Assembly (NCBI GenBank): GCA_903928895.1
Contig: CAIYSR010000129.1
Coordinates: 1-64,000, forward strand
Length of the DNA: 64,000 bases
Direction of reading: 5' to 3'
Origin: an uncultured Rhodospirillales bacterium
GTDB taxonomy: Bacteria > Pseudomonadota > Alphaproteobacteria > Acetobacterales > Acetobacteraceae
Part shown: piece by piece, positions 16,474 to 24,061 of the stretch
Layout: every line of letters begins with the position of its first letter
Numbering within the stretch: the first letter of the stretch is position 1
Program-made: the position numbers and the translations under genes
Notes under the pieces: model-generated
The model's input: the letters and a program-made list of their open reading frames with translations, nothing else
Told to the model about the DNA's origin: nothing
The model's database searches: none

Positions 16474-17538
16474 ATGAAACCACCGCATGACAAGAATTCG
16501 GGCAATCGCAATGACGGAGGGCCGCGCGGGCGTGGCGGCCCGGGCGGGCGCGGCCCCGCGCCGGACCGGGGAGGACCGGGGTTCCGCGGCCAGGGCGCGC
16601 CCGGGCAGGGGCCGCGGGGCCCGGTCGGCGGCAAGCGTGAGCAGGGCGCCAGGGAGGCTTTGCCCCGCGACCAAGGCGTGCGCGATCAGGGCGCGCGCGA
16701 TGTCGCGCCGCGGGCCGAGCGGCTGACCTTGACCGTGCGGCCGCCGGACAACCGGGCGAAGGAGGCTCGCCCGCCGCAGGGGGCGCGGCCGCAGCCGCAC
16801 CAGGACCGCCGCCATACCGAGGCGCCGAAGGGGACGGTGTGGCTCTATGGCATCCACGCGGTGACCGCCGCACTCGGCAATCCGGCGCGGCGGATCCGCC
16901 GACTGGTGTTGACCGAGGAGGCCGAAGCCGCGGTGCTGTCGCGGTTGCCACAGCCCTGGCCGGTGCAGGCCGAGCGGGTCGACCGCGCACGGCTCGATCA
17001 GACGCTGGGGCGCGATGCGGTGCATCAGGGCGCCGGGCTGCTGACCGATCCGTTGACCCCGCCGGCGCTGGCGCAGGCGCTGGAGCGGCCCGGTCCGGTG
17101 CTGGTGCTGGACCAGGTGAGCGATCCGCGCAATGTCGGCGCCATCATGCGCTCCGCCGCGGCCTTCGGGGTGGCAGCGATCATCACCCAGGAGCGCAATG
17201 CGCCGGACGAGACCGGCGCCCTGGCCAAGGCGGCTTCGGGCGCGCTCGAACGTATCCCGATGTTCAAGGCGGTGAATATCTCGCGCACGCTGGTCGCGCT
17301 GAAGGCCGCGGGGCTGTGGTGCATCGGGCTCGATGCGTCCGGTCCGCCGCTGTCCGGGCCGGGGCTCAGCGATCGCCGCGTGGCGCTGGTGCTGGGGGCA
17401 GAGGGCGAAGGGATGCGGCGGCTAACACGCGAGACCTGCGACGCGGTGGCCGGGATCGGGCAGTCGCTGGCGATGGAGAGCCTCAATGTCTCGGCGGCGG
17501 CGGCGATCGCACTCTACGAGATCACGCGCAAGGCATAG
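16474..17538 (+). CDS. rlmB: 23S rRNA (guanosine-2'-O-)-methyltransferase, SpoU/TrmH family
   Basis: 354 residues. The first 115 are an Arg/Gly-rich disordered tail common in alphaproteobacterial RlmB. Then come the substrate-binding domain (VWLYGIHAVTAALGNP…RRLVLTEEAE) and the SPOUT knot with LDQVSDPRNVGAIMRSAAAFG (motif 1 Asn/Arg), LVLGAEGEGMRRLTRETCD (motif 2) and LNVSAAAAIALYE (motif 3). It 2'-O-methylates a guanosine of 23S rRNA (G2251 in E. coli). A purine-rich stretch precedes the ATG. A tRNA 2'-O-methylase of the same family is less likely given the N-terminal domain. Confidence 0.9.
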   Translation: MKPPHDKNSGNRNDGGPRGRGGPGGRGPAPDRGGPGFRGQGAPGQGPRGPVGGKREQGAREALPRDQGVRDQGARDVAPRAERLTLTVRPPDNRAKEARPPQGARPQPHQDRRHTEAPKGTVWLYGIHAVTAALGNPARRIRRLVLTEEAEAAVLSRLPQPWPVQAERVDRARLDQTLGRDAVHQGAGLLTDPLTPPALAQALERPGPVLVLDQVSDPRNVGAIMRSAAAFGVAAIITQERNAPDETGALAKAASGALERIPMFKAVNISRTLVALKAAGLWCIGLDASGPPLSGPGLSDRRVALVLGAEGEGMRRLTRETCDAVAGIGQSLAMESLNVSAAAAIALYEITRKA

Positions 17539-17549
17539 GAGTGCGGACG

Positions 17550-18344
17550 ATGGCATTCGATGCGACGCGCGCGGCCGAGGCCCTGCACATCGCCCGCGCG
17601 GCCCGCGTACCCGCCGGGCCGCTGCCGGCCGGGGTCGGACCGGCAACGGTGGCCGAAGGAATCGCCGCCCAGGTCGCGCTGGCGCGGCGCTGGGGCGCAA
17701 TGCCGCCAGCGGGGTTCAAGATCGGAGCGACCGCGCAGCGGATGCAGGTCTATCTCGACCTGCCCGGGCCGGCGGCGGGGTTTATCGCCCATGCCAATGT
17801 GCATGCGAGCCCGGCGGTGCTGGCCTGGGCGAATTATCGCAATCCGGGGGTCGAGTGCGAAATCGCGGTGCGGCTGGCGCGGGACCTGCCGCCGGGGCCG
17901 TGCGACGCAGCGCAAGCAGCCGCTGCGGTGGGGACGGTATGTGCCGCCATCGAGATCGTGGAGAACCGCTACGGGCCGCCGCCGCTGGGGGATTTGAAGG
18001 CGGTGGGGACACCGACGCTGATAGCCGACCAAGTCTACCACGCCGCGTGCGTGCTGGCCGAAGGGCCGGCGGAGTGGCGCGCGCTCGATCTGGCTTCCAT
18101 TCCCGGCCGGTTCCTCGTGGACGGCGCGGAGCGTGCCGCCGGGCATGGGCGCGACCTGCTCGGCCATCCCATGAATGCGCTGGCCTGGCTGGCGGCGTCG
18201 GCCGAGGTGGCGGCGTTCGGCGGGCTGCGGGCAGGGCAGATCGTGATGCTCGGCAGCGTGACGCCGCCGCTGTGGCTCGACGCGCCCTGCACGGTGGTGG
18301 CTGATTTTGCCGGCCTGGCGCCGGCCCATATCCGGTTCGTCTGA
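17550..18344 (+). CDS. 2-keto-4-pentenoate hydratase / fumarylacetoacetate hydrolase-family protein
   Basis: 264 residues. Family features are AGFKIGATAQRMQ, the metal-ligand region VECEIAVRLARDLP (E-x-E), IEIVENRY, and LDLASIPGRFLVDG. These are shared by the MhpD/HpaH hydratases and 2-oxo acid decarboxylases of meta-cleavage pathways, which add water to 2-hydroxypenta-2,4-dienoate-type substrates using Mg2+. AGGAGTGCGGACG precedes ATG 17550. The next gene, 27 bases downstream, is a DapA/NAL-type lyase, so the pair probably handles a 2-oxo acid: hydration then retro-aldol cleavage. Confidence 0.82.
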   Translation: MAFDATRAAEALHIARAARVPAGPLPAGVGPATVAEGIAAQVALARRWGAMPPAGFKIGATAQRMQVYLDLPGPAAGFIAHANVHASPAVLAWANYRNPGVECEIAVRLARDLPPGPCDAAQAAAAVGTVCAAIEIVENRYGPPPLGDLKAVGTPTLIADQVYHAACVLAEGPAEWRALDLASIPGRFLVDGAERAAGHGRDLLGHPMNALAWLAASAEVAAFGGLRAGQIVMLGSVTPPLWLDAPCTVVADFAGLAPAHIRFV

Positions 18345-18371
18345 ACGGCCGGGCTCAGGAGGAGATCGACG

Positions 18372-19286
18372 ATGGGCAAGTTTCATGGCGTGATCCCGCC
18401 GGTCGTGGTGCCGCTGGCGGCCGATTATTCGGTGGACTGGGCGAGCTATACCAAGGTGCTGGAGCATCTGATCGGCGGCGGGGTGCATGGATTGTTTGTG
18501 CTCGGCTCGACCAGCGAGGTGGTCTTCCACGACGAGGCCACGCGGCGGCGGATTGTCGCGCATTCGGTGCAGGTGGCGGCAGGGCGGGTGCCGGTGCTGG
18601 CCGGCGTGATCGATCCGGCCACGGATCGGGTGATCGGGCACGCCAAGGCGGCCAAGGCGGAAGGGGCCGATGCGCTGGTGGTGACGGCGCCGTTCTACAC
18701 GCGAACCTCGGCGGCGGAGACGGAGGATCATTTCCGCTACGTCGCTGACGCGGTCGATCTGCCGGTGGTGGCCTATGACATACCGGTTTGCGTGCACTCC
18801 AAGCTCGATCGCGCCATGGTGGTGCGGCTGGCGCGCGAGGGGGTGATCGCTGGGCTCAAGGACAGCAGCGGGGATGACGGCAATCTGCGCTACATCATGG
18901 CCGACCTGGCAGACCGGCCGGATATTTTCCTGATGACGGGCTCCGAGATCGTGGTCGATTCGGTGCTGGCGATGGGGGCGCACGGGGTGGTGCCGGGGCT
19001 CGGCAATGTCGATCCGGCCGGATATGTGCGGCTGTGGGATGCCGCCCAGTGCGGCGACTGGGTGGCGGCGAAGGCGGAACAGGCGCGGCTGTGCCGGCTG
19101 TTCGAGATCGTCTGGCAGGGGACGCCGCGGACATCGGCCGGCGCCTCGGGCGTGGGCGGCTTCAAGACGGCGATGCGGCGGCTGGGGGTGATCGAAACCA
19201 ACCTGATGGCGCGGCCGCAACGCGCGCTGAATGCCGAGGAGACCGCGCGGGTCGAGGCGATCCTGGCTTCGGTGGGGCTCCTCTAA
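18372..19286 (+). CDS. DapA/N-acetylneuraminate lyase-family aldolase
   Basis: 304 residues of the class I aldolase TIM barrel. It shows GVIPPVVVPL at the start, FVLGSTSEVVFHDEATRRR (the GTTGE-equivalent, with GSTSE), the catalytic Tyr region VVAYDIPVCVHS, and the Schiff-base lysine in IAGLKDSSGDDGN (about residue 160). GGAGGAGATCGACG is a strong ribosome site. Members include DHDPS, KDG aldolase and NAL; since dapA is usually alone or with lpp/bamC-type neighbours, this copy beside a hydratase is more likely a catabolic 2-oxo acid aldolase. Confidence 0.88.
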   Translation: MGKFHGVIPPVVVPLAADYSVDWASYTKVLEHLIGGGVHGLFVLGSTSEVVFHDEATRRRIVAHSVQVAAGRVPVLAGVIDPATDRVIGHAKAAKAEGADALVVTAPFYTRTSAAETEDHFRYVADAVDLPVVAYDIPVCVHSKLDRAMVVRLAREGVIAGLKDSSGDDGNLRYIMADLADRPDIFLMTGSEIVVDSVLAMGAHGVVPGLGNVDPAGYVRLWDAAQCGDWVAAKAEQARLCRLFEIVWQGTPRTSAGASGVGGFKTAMRRLGVIETNLMARPQRALNAEETARVEAILASVGLL

Positions 19287-19288
19287 GG

Positions 19289-19320
19289 CGCTATCGGAAC
19301 TGACATGCGTTCCGATAGCG
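19289..19320 (+). terminator. Perfect 12-bp hairpin after the aldolase gene
   Basis: CGCTATCGGAAC and GTTCCGATAGCG form a 12-base-pair stem with an 8-base loop starting 3 bases after the stop codon. A T-rich but interrupted stretch follows (TTATAGCTCTTTGTTTTG), so it may work as a terminator. Part of the arm (TATCGGAACTGA) recurs at about 23847, so it might instead be a repeat or mobile-element end. The rest of the gap to 19567 shows nothing I recognise. Confidence 0.5.
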
Positions 19321-19567
19321 TTATAGCTCTTTGTTTTGTCGCGTGATTCACGTTTTGTGACCGGTCGGCCTCAAACGCTCACGCTCTCAGCAGAAATCGG
19401 CAGGTTGACCAATGGAAGGGGTGCTGGGTCCCTGCCGACCTCGGTTCATGGTGGGCAGGCATGACAGGCAAATCCCCTCATTCGGCTACCCATGGACAGC
19501 AGACTGATGCCAATCCTGCTAAATATTGACCTTCGCGGATCGCAGAGAAGGAACAGCCGACAGTAAA

Positions 19568-19688
19568 TGTTTCTTTTTCTTGAAAAAAACAAAAAACTTC
19601 ACCGCTGGCGTCGCCGCAAATGGAACGACAGTCTCCAAGGGAAGAAAGTTTTTTGCTTCTTTTTTTCAAAAAAGAAGCACTTCCCTGC
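19568..19688. repeat. Poly-T/poly-A hairpin repeat, long two-arm form (second copy)
   Basis: Same architecture and spacer order as the copy at 2712–2845: T-run/A-run arm, AAAAAACTTCACC, GGCGTCGCCGCA, CGACAGTCTCC, GAAAGTTTTTTG, then the second arm GCTTC–T-run–A-run–GAAGC. The left arm has drifted (TTTCTTTTTCTTGAAAAAAAC). It lies immediately before the broken IS gene. Confidence 0.85.
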
Positions 19689-19724
19689 CCCGGTCCGGGA
19701 AGCGTTACTCTTTTCGGAATCGGT

Positions 19725-19970
19725 ATGAATTGGCGCACCTGGCGGGTTGCCGAGGCGTTTGGCGTTCGGGAAGACACGGTTCGGCTCTGGCGCAGCGATG
19801 TCATGAAAGGCGGCGTCGACGCGCTGAGGGCCACGGCCGCCCCTGTTGCCGACCGGCCGAACTGGACTATTCCGCGCCTGCGCGCCGAGATCGAGGCGCG
19901 CGAACGCGGGGAAGCCCTCAATTCAGAGCGCATGCCCGTTCCGTCGGACGAGCGACGAATCTCTGCTTAG
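19725..19970 (+). pseudogene. Remnant of an IS helix-turn-helix transposase (IS630-type N-terminal region)
   Basis: 81 residues: RVAEAFGVREDTVRLWRSD is the helix-turn-helix, then MKGGVDALRA, then a jump straight to PVADRPNWTIPRLRAEIEARE. In intact copies of this IS-type protein those last two blocks are separated by a longer stretch, so there is an in-frame internal deletion, and the catalytic DDE domain is absent. The tail runs into the convergent LysR gene with a 4-base overlap. It is not expected to be active and marks past transposition. Confidence 0.65.
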
Positions 19971-20884
19971 AGCTCACATCGCTCCAGGCGAGCTCGCAGG
20001 ATTGGAGCCGCGAAATCGAGGAAGGCGCGCACCTTCTGGGGGAGCAGGCCCTGGCCGTTGGTGATCAAGCTGACCGGCGCGCGCGGCGGCTCGTACTGCA
20101 TGAGCACGACCGCCAGCTTGCCCGCCTGTACCGCGTCCGCGACCTGATACGACAGCACGCGAGTGATGCCGGTCCCGGCGATGGCAGCGTCGATGGCAGC
20201 CTCGGCGGTGCTCACGACAAGGCGCGAGCGAACGGCGACAGGGATGCTGTCGCGCCCGACGGTGAAACTCCAGGACGTCGGCGACATCAGGGTCTCGAAG
20301 GTGACGCAGCTATGGGTGGTCAGGTCCCGCGGGTGTAGGGGGTGGCCGTGGGCTGCGAGATAGGCTGGGCTCGCGCAGGTAACGCGGCGGATGGAGCCGA
20401 CGCGGATGGCCACCAGGGCGCTGTCGGCCAGCGCGCCGATGCGCACCGCGAGATCGGCATGCTCTTCCAGCAGGTTCACCATGCGATCGGCCAGCACGAG
20501 GCGGATGTTGATGTCGGGATAGGCGGCGAGGAATGCGGACACAATGGGCAGCACGTGGAGGCGCCCGAAGACGACGGGCGCGGTGATGTACAACGCGCCC
20601 CGCGGGGCGCTGTATTCGCCGCTGGCCGCGCGCTCGGCCTCGCCGATGGTCTCCAGGATGGTTTGGCACGCGGCGACGTAGTCGCGACCGGCATCGGTCA
20701 GCGCGAGCCGTCGACTGGTGCGGACGAGCAGGCGGGTGCGCAAATGGGTCTCCAACTCGGACACCTTTCTGCTCACCGTCGCCAGCGGCATTCCCAGCCG
20801 GCGCGAAGCCGCCGAGAGGCTGCCGGCCTCGACCGCGGCGAGGAGGGTCGACATCGAATCGAGACGGTCCATGGCCTCTTCCAA
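19967..20884 (-). CDS. LysR family transcriptional regulator
   Basis: 305 residues (ATG 20884, or ATG 20872 four codons later). The N-terminal HTH is classic: MSTLLAAVEAGSLSAASRRLGMPLATVSRKVSELETHL, then LLVRTSRRLALTDAGRDYV. The C-terminal effector domain (about 95–300) includes GALYITAPVVFGRLHVLPIV and the sugar/aromatic-type regulatory cleft. It is closest in style to the DsdC/AaeR-like group with short N-termini. It is divergent from a small gene and the PNPOx-like gene, which it probably regulates from the 100-base gap between them. Confidence 0.9.
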   Translation of the reverse strand: MEEAMDRLDSMSTLLAAVEAGSLSAASRRLGMPLATVSRKVSELETHLRTRLLVRTSRRLALTDAGRDYVAACQTILETIGEAERAASGEYSAPRGALYITAPVVFGRLHVLPIVSAFLAAYPDINIRLVLADRMVNLLEEHADLAVRIGALADSALVAIRVGSIRRVTCASPAYLAAHGHPLHPRDLTTHSCVTFETLMSPTSWSFTVGRDSIPVAVRSRLVVSTAEAAIDAAIAGTGITRVLSYQVADAVQAGKLAVVLMQYEPPRAPVSLITNGQGLLPQKVRAFLDFAAPILRARLERCEL

Positions 20885-20990
20885 AATTTGGTAGGATCGA
20901 TCCCGATAATGCCGTCTATTGGGGTTTGCTGGAAAGAGGCATGTCTTCGTTCGTCAGGCCAACCGGCCTCCCGCTCGAAAGGAACCCGCC

Positions 20991-21125
20991 ATGTCGCGCA
21001 TCCCGATGCGGCTCCGCCTCGCCAGCAGCAACGACCTCGCGATCGGCCCGGTGGGCCGCCGCTTTCCCTGGCCCGTCGGCCACCGCCCGGACGACCACCC
21101 CTCGCTCAGCAATCTCGGACTCTGA
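20991..21125 (+). CDS. Possible 44-residue peptide upstream of the PNPOx gene
   Basis: ATG 20991 follows AAAGGAACCCGCC, a reasonable ribosome site, and encodes 44 residues rich in Arg/Pro (MSRIPMRLRLASSNDLAIGP at the start). It ends two bases before the PNPOx-like ATG, so translation could be coupled. No family is recognised. It may be a real small protein, a leader peptide, or the decayed start of another gene. Confidence 0.35.
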   Translation: MSRIPMRLRLASSNDLAIGPVGRRFPWPVGHRPDDHPSLSNLGL

Positions 21126-21127
21126 TC

Positions 21128-21733
21128 ATGCCAATCTCCGCCAGCGACGTCGCCTTCACGCCCGCGGTCAAGGCCATCCAGGACCGCAAGGGTTCCCGCG
21201 CGACCTACGCCCGCATGGAGGAGCGCGGCGGCTGGCAGACCGCCATCACGCCGGACCTCGCCGCCTTCATCGCCGCGCAGACCAGCGTCTTCCTCGCCAC
21301 CGTCAATGCCGAAGGGCAGCCCTACATCCAGCACCGCGGCGGCCCACCCGGGTTCCTCCACGTGCTCGATGCGCAGACGATCGGGTTCGCCGATTTTGCC
21401 GGCAACCGGCAGTATATCACCCACGGCAACCTTACCGAGCGGCCCAAGGCGCATCTCTTCCTGATCGACTATGCCCATCGGCGGCGCGTGAAAATCTGGG
21501 GAGAGGCGCGGATCATCGAGGACGACGACGCCCTGACAGCGCGCCTGATGCCGCCGGAATACAAAGCCAAACCCGAGCGGGCCCTGTTGTTCACCGTCAC
21601 AGCCTGGGACGCCAACTGCCCGCAGCATATACCGCAACGGTTCGAGGCGACGGATGTCGCCAGCGCGTTGGAGGCCAAGGATCGTCGCATTGCGGAGCTC
21701 GAAGCCGAAGTTGCACGCCTCGGCAATCGATGA
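21128..21733 (+). CDS. Pyridoxamine 5'-phosphate oxidase-family flavoprotein
   Basis: 201 residues. The split-barrel flavin-binding fold is indicated by FLATVNAEGQPYIQHRGGPPGFLHVLD, IGFADFAGNRQYITHGNLTERPKAHLFLIDY and RRRVKIWGEARII, a pattern typical of the stress-type PNPOx-like proteins (Pfam Putative_PNPOx) rather than true PdxH. The C-terminal 30 residues (ALEAKDRRIAELEAEVARLG) form a short coiled coil, an unusual extension found in this subgroup. It probably binds FMN or F420-like flavin in the cytoplasm; the substrate is unknown. The divergent LysR regulator likely controls it. Confidence 0.85.
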   Translation: MPISASDVAFTPAVKAIQDRKGSRATYARMEERGGWQTAITPDLAAFIAAQTSVFLATVNAEGQPYIQHRGGPPGFLHVLDAQTIGFADFAGNRQYITHGNLTERPKAHLFLIDYAHRRRVKIWGEARIIEDDDALTARLMPPEYKAKPERALLFTVTAWDANCPQHIPQRFEATDVASALEAKDRRIAELEAEVARLGNR

Positions 21734-21800
21734 GGTGACCAGGATCGCAGCGGTCATTTGTCCGTCAGCCTCGTCATCTGCGGATATCATCGCAGGCCGA

Positions 21801-22020
21801 CTATCGACGGCCGGCGAAGGGGATGCTGGAAATGTGACAGCACCCCCTCTGCCCCCTCCACGCCACCGCAAACGGTTGCGCCAACACCGGCAGCGTCATC
21901 CCCGCCGGCTGCCGCCCGTCCACAATCGCCCCGACAATGTCAGGCACCGGCAGCGTCAGGCGCAGGATGTCGCCAGCGCCGGTCCTCCAACATCCAGCGC
22001 CACCGGAACGCCAGCGCCGA
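21801..22020 (-). pseudogene. Decayed C-terminal piece of a site-specific recombinase (left copy)
   Basis: Read on the minus strand, ALAFRWRWMLED lies upstream, out of frame and about 20 residues short of GAGDILRLTLPVPDIVGAIVDGRQPAGMTL in two blocks. The second block is the tail motif LRLTLLAPDIVEAILDGRQP that follows the helix-turn-helix of many resolvase-like recombinases. An internal deletion with frameshift has removed the helix-turn-helix. The rest of the 21734–22164 gap holds nothing else I can support. Confidence 0.6.
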
Positions 22021-22164
22021 AGGCAGCTTTGCCGGACTCGGGGGCATCTGCGGGAGCCCCTTAGCCCCGGCTGAAAACAGCTTCGGCAATCCCGTACTTG
22101 TCTGCTAGCCTTCACCCGTGACCATAAAAGAGCGCCGATCGAACGGCGACCACGGGGAATCGAA

Positions 22165-23811
22165 ATGCGGTTATCAACGCTCGCTGCCGTCGTTTGCTGC
22201 ATGGCTTCTTCGGTACACGGGACGACGGCACGCGCTGCCACTCCCGCGGAAGAGAGGTGCATCCTTCTTAATGCCGTGACCATCCCGCCCGGTGCCATCG
22301 GCCTGCCGACCACCGGCGCCCGCGTCACCGGGGCGCAGTTCATAGCGGCCACTGGCGCCGGACCCACCCTCGTCGCCGAGCACTGCAAGGTGACAGCCGC
22401 CATCCGCCCGCTAGATCCTGCAGCGCCTGAGATACGCTTCGCCCTTGCCTTGCCGAGCGACTGGAACGGCAAGACGCTGATGCTGGGGGGTGGCGGCTTC
22501 GATGGCGTGATCCCAAATGTTGCGGGGCAACAGACAGTTGGCCCGGCCGACCAGCCACCACCGGTCTCACGCGGCTTTGCCGTCTTCGGTGGAGATTCCG
22601 GACACCAGGGCACCAACGCCAACGTGGCCTTCCCCAACGTCGATGGCAGCTTCGCGATGAACGACGAGGCGCTGGCGAACTATGCCGCTGATGCGCTGAA
22701 GAAGACGCGCGACGCCGCCATGCAGCTCATCGTCCGCCGCTACGAGCGCACGCCGGTGCGCAACTACTACGCCGGCGGCTCGAATGGCGGCCGCGAAGGT
22801 TTCGTCGTTCTGGCCCGTTGGCCGCAGGACTATGACGGCGCCATCGTCGCGTACCCCTACTGGTCCGCGGTCGTCAACGCCATGGGCTTTGGCCGCATGG
22901 CCCGCGCCATCGCGGCCCCCGGCGCCTATCCCGGCCTCGCCAAGCAGACGCTCCTCTTCAACGCCGTCATGTCCGCCTGCGACGGCCTGGACGGCGTGAA
23001 AGATGGCGTCATCTCGAATCCCGGCGCCTGCAAGTTCGACATCGCCACGCTTCGCTGCGCCGGAGGCGCCGATACCGGCGATTCCTGCCTCTCCGATCCG
23101 CAGATTGCCGCCATCCGAACCATCGAAGCGCCCGTGGCCTTCAAGTTTCCGCTCGGCAGCGGCGAGACGGCCTTCCAGGGCTGGCCGGTTCTGTCCGGAG
23201 CCGACCTGCGTGGCGCACAGCAACTCGGCACCACCCCGCCGGTCTCGCCTCCCACGGCCACACAATCGATCACCGCCATCTTCTGGGACCAACTGATCCG
23301 CTACGCCGTCGCACGCGATCCTGGAGTGAATTCGCTTGCGGTGGATCCCGAGAACCCAGGTGTCTGGCAGCCGCGCCTGTCGTATGTCGAAGGCATGTTG
23401 GATGTGCCGTCGACCGAGTTTTTCGCCTTCCAGGCCCACGGCGGCAAGCTTCTGGTCGTCCATGGTCTCGCCGACGCCGTGGTAACGCCGCGCTCAACCG
23501 TCCTGTGGTGGAACCGCTTGAACGACCGTATGGGCACACCGACGGTCCGCCAGTTCGCCCGCCTTTACACTGTCCCGGGCTACGGCCACGGCGCCGGCGG
23601 GCTGAGCGCCTTCATGGCGGCCTGGGATTCGCTGCCAACACTTGACGCTTGGGTCGACGGTGGCAAAGCCCCCGGTCCGCAGATCGTGGCGGACACCAAT
23701 GTCGCTACCAAAGGGCGCACCCGCCCACTTTGCGAATACCCGGCGTGGCCGAAATACGCAGGCAACGGTGATGTGAACCAGGCCAGCAGCTTTGCCTGCG
23801 TGACCGATTGA
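22165..23811 (+). CDS. Tannase/feruloyl esterase-family alpha/beta hydrolase, secreted
   Basis: 548 residues with a Sec signal peptide (LSTLAAVVCCMASSVHGTTARA). The nucleophile serine is in YAGGSNGGREG (GxSxGG, about residue 205). The charge relay is likely the Asp of VHGLADAVVTP and the His of VPGYGHGAGG. CDGLDGVKDGVISNPGAC matches the calcium-site and lid cysteine region of the family, whose paired cysteines hold serine and histidine together. It hydrolyses esters of phenolic acids (galloyl or feruloyl type) in the periplasm or outside. It is flanked on both sides by recombinase remnants, so it was probably acquired. Confidence 0.92.
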   Translation: MRLSTLAAVVCCMASSVHGTTARAATPAEERCILLNAVTIPPGAIGLPTTGARVTGAQFIAATGAGPTLVAEHCKVTAAIRPLDPAAPEIRFALALPSDWNGKTLMLGGGGFDGVIPNVAGQQTVGPADQPPPVSRGFAVFGGDSGHQGTNANVAFPNVDGSFAMNDEALANYAADALKKTRDAAMQLIVRRYERTPVRNYYAGGSNGGREGFVVLARWPQDYDGAIVAYPYWSAVVNAMGFGRMARAIAAPGAYPGLAKQTLLFNAVMSACDGLDGVKDGVISNPGACKFDIATLRCAGGADTGDSCLSDPQIAAIRTIEAPVAFKFPLGSGETAFQGWPVLSGADLRGAQQLGTTPPVSPPTATQSITAIFWDQLIRYAVARDPGVNSLAVDPENPGVWQPRLSYVEGMLDVPSTEFFAFQAHGGKLLVVHGLADAVVTPRSTVLWWNRLNDRMGTPTVRQFARLYTVPGYGHGAGGLSAFMAAWDSLPTLDAWVDGGKAPGPQIVADTNVATKGRTRPLCEYPAWPKYAGNGDVNQASSFACVTD

Positions 23812-23904
23812 CCCCGGCTTTCGGGAGCCGCAGCGCCTCAGAGCTTTATCGGAACTGATACCAACCCGCGCAAAGGCTGAGGGAGAGCGAGTTGATCGAT
23901 GAAC

Positions 23905-24031
23905 CCAGGGCGCCAGCAGCGTCAGCCGCAGGATATCGCCGGCATGGGTCCGATCGATCTTCTCCACCTGCGCGATGTCGCTGACCGAGGCATGGCGCCT
24001 GTCCCCGAACAGGTATCGCCACGCTTCACGA
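23905..24031 (-). pseudogene. Decayed C-terminal piece of a site-specific recombinase (right copy)
   Basis: Minus-strand translation gives REAWRYLFGDRRHASVSDIA followed by QVEKIDRTHAGDILRLTLLAPW: the helix-turn-helix and first half of the LRLTLLAPDIVEAIL tail. It then runs into unrelated sequence, and a stop lies a few codons upstream. It complements the left copy at 21801–22020: about 40 bases around the shared GDILRLTL are similar but not identical, so the two are separate diverged copies. Confidence 0.6.
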
Positions 24032-24061
24032 TAACCGTTACTTGGCCACTATGCCCGCCTC

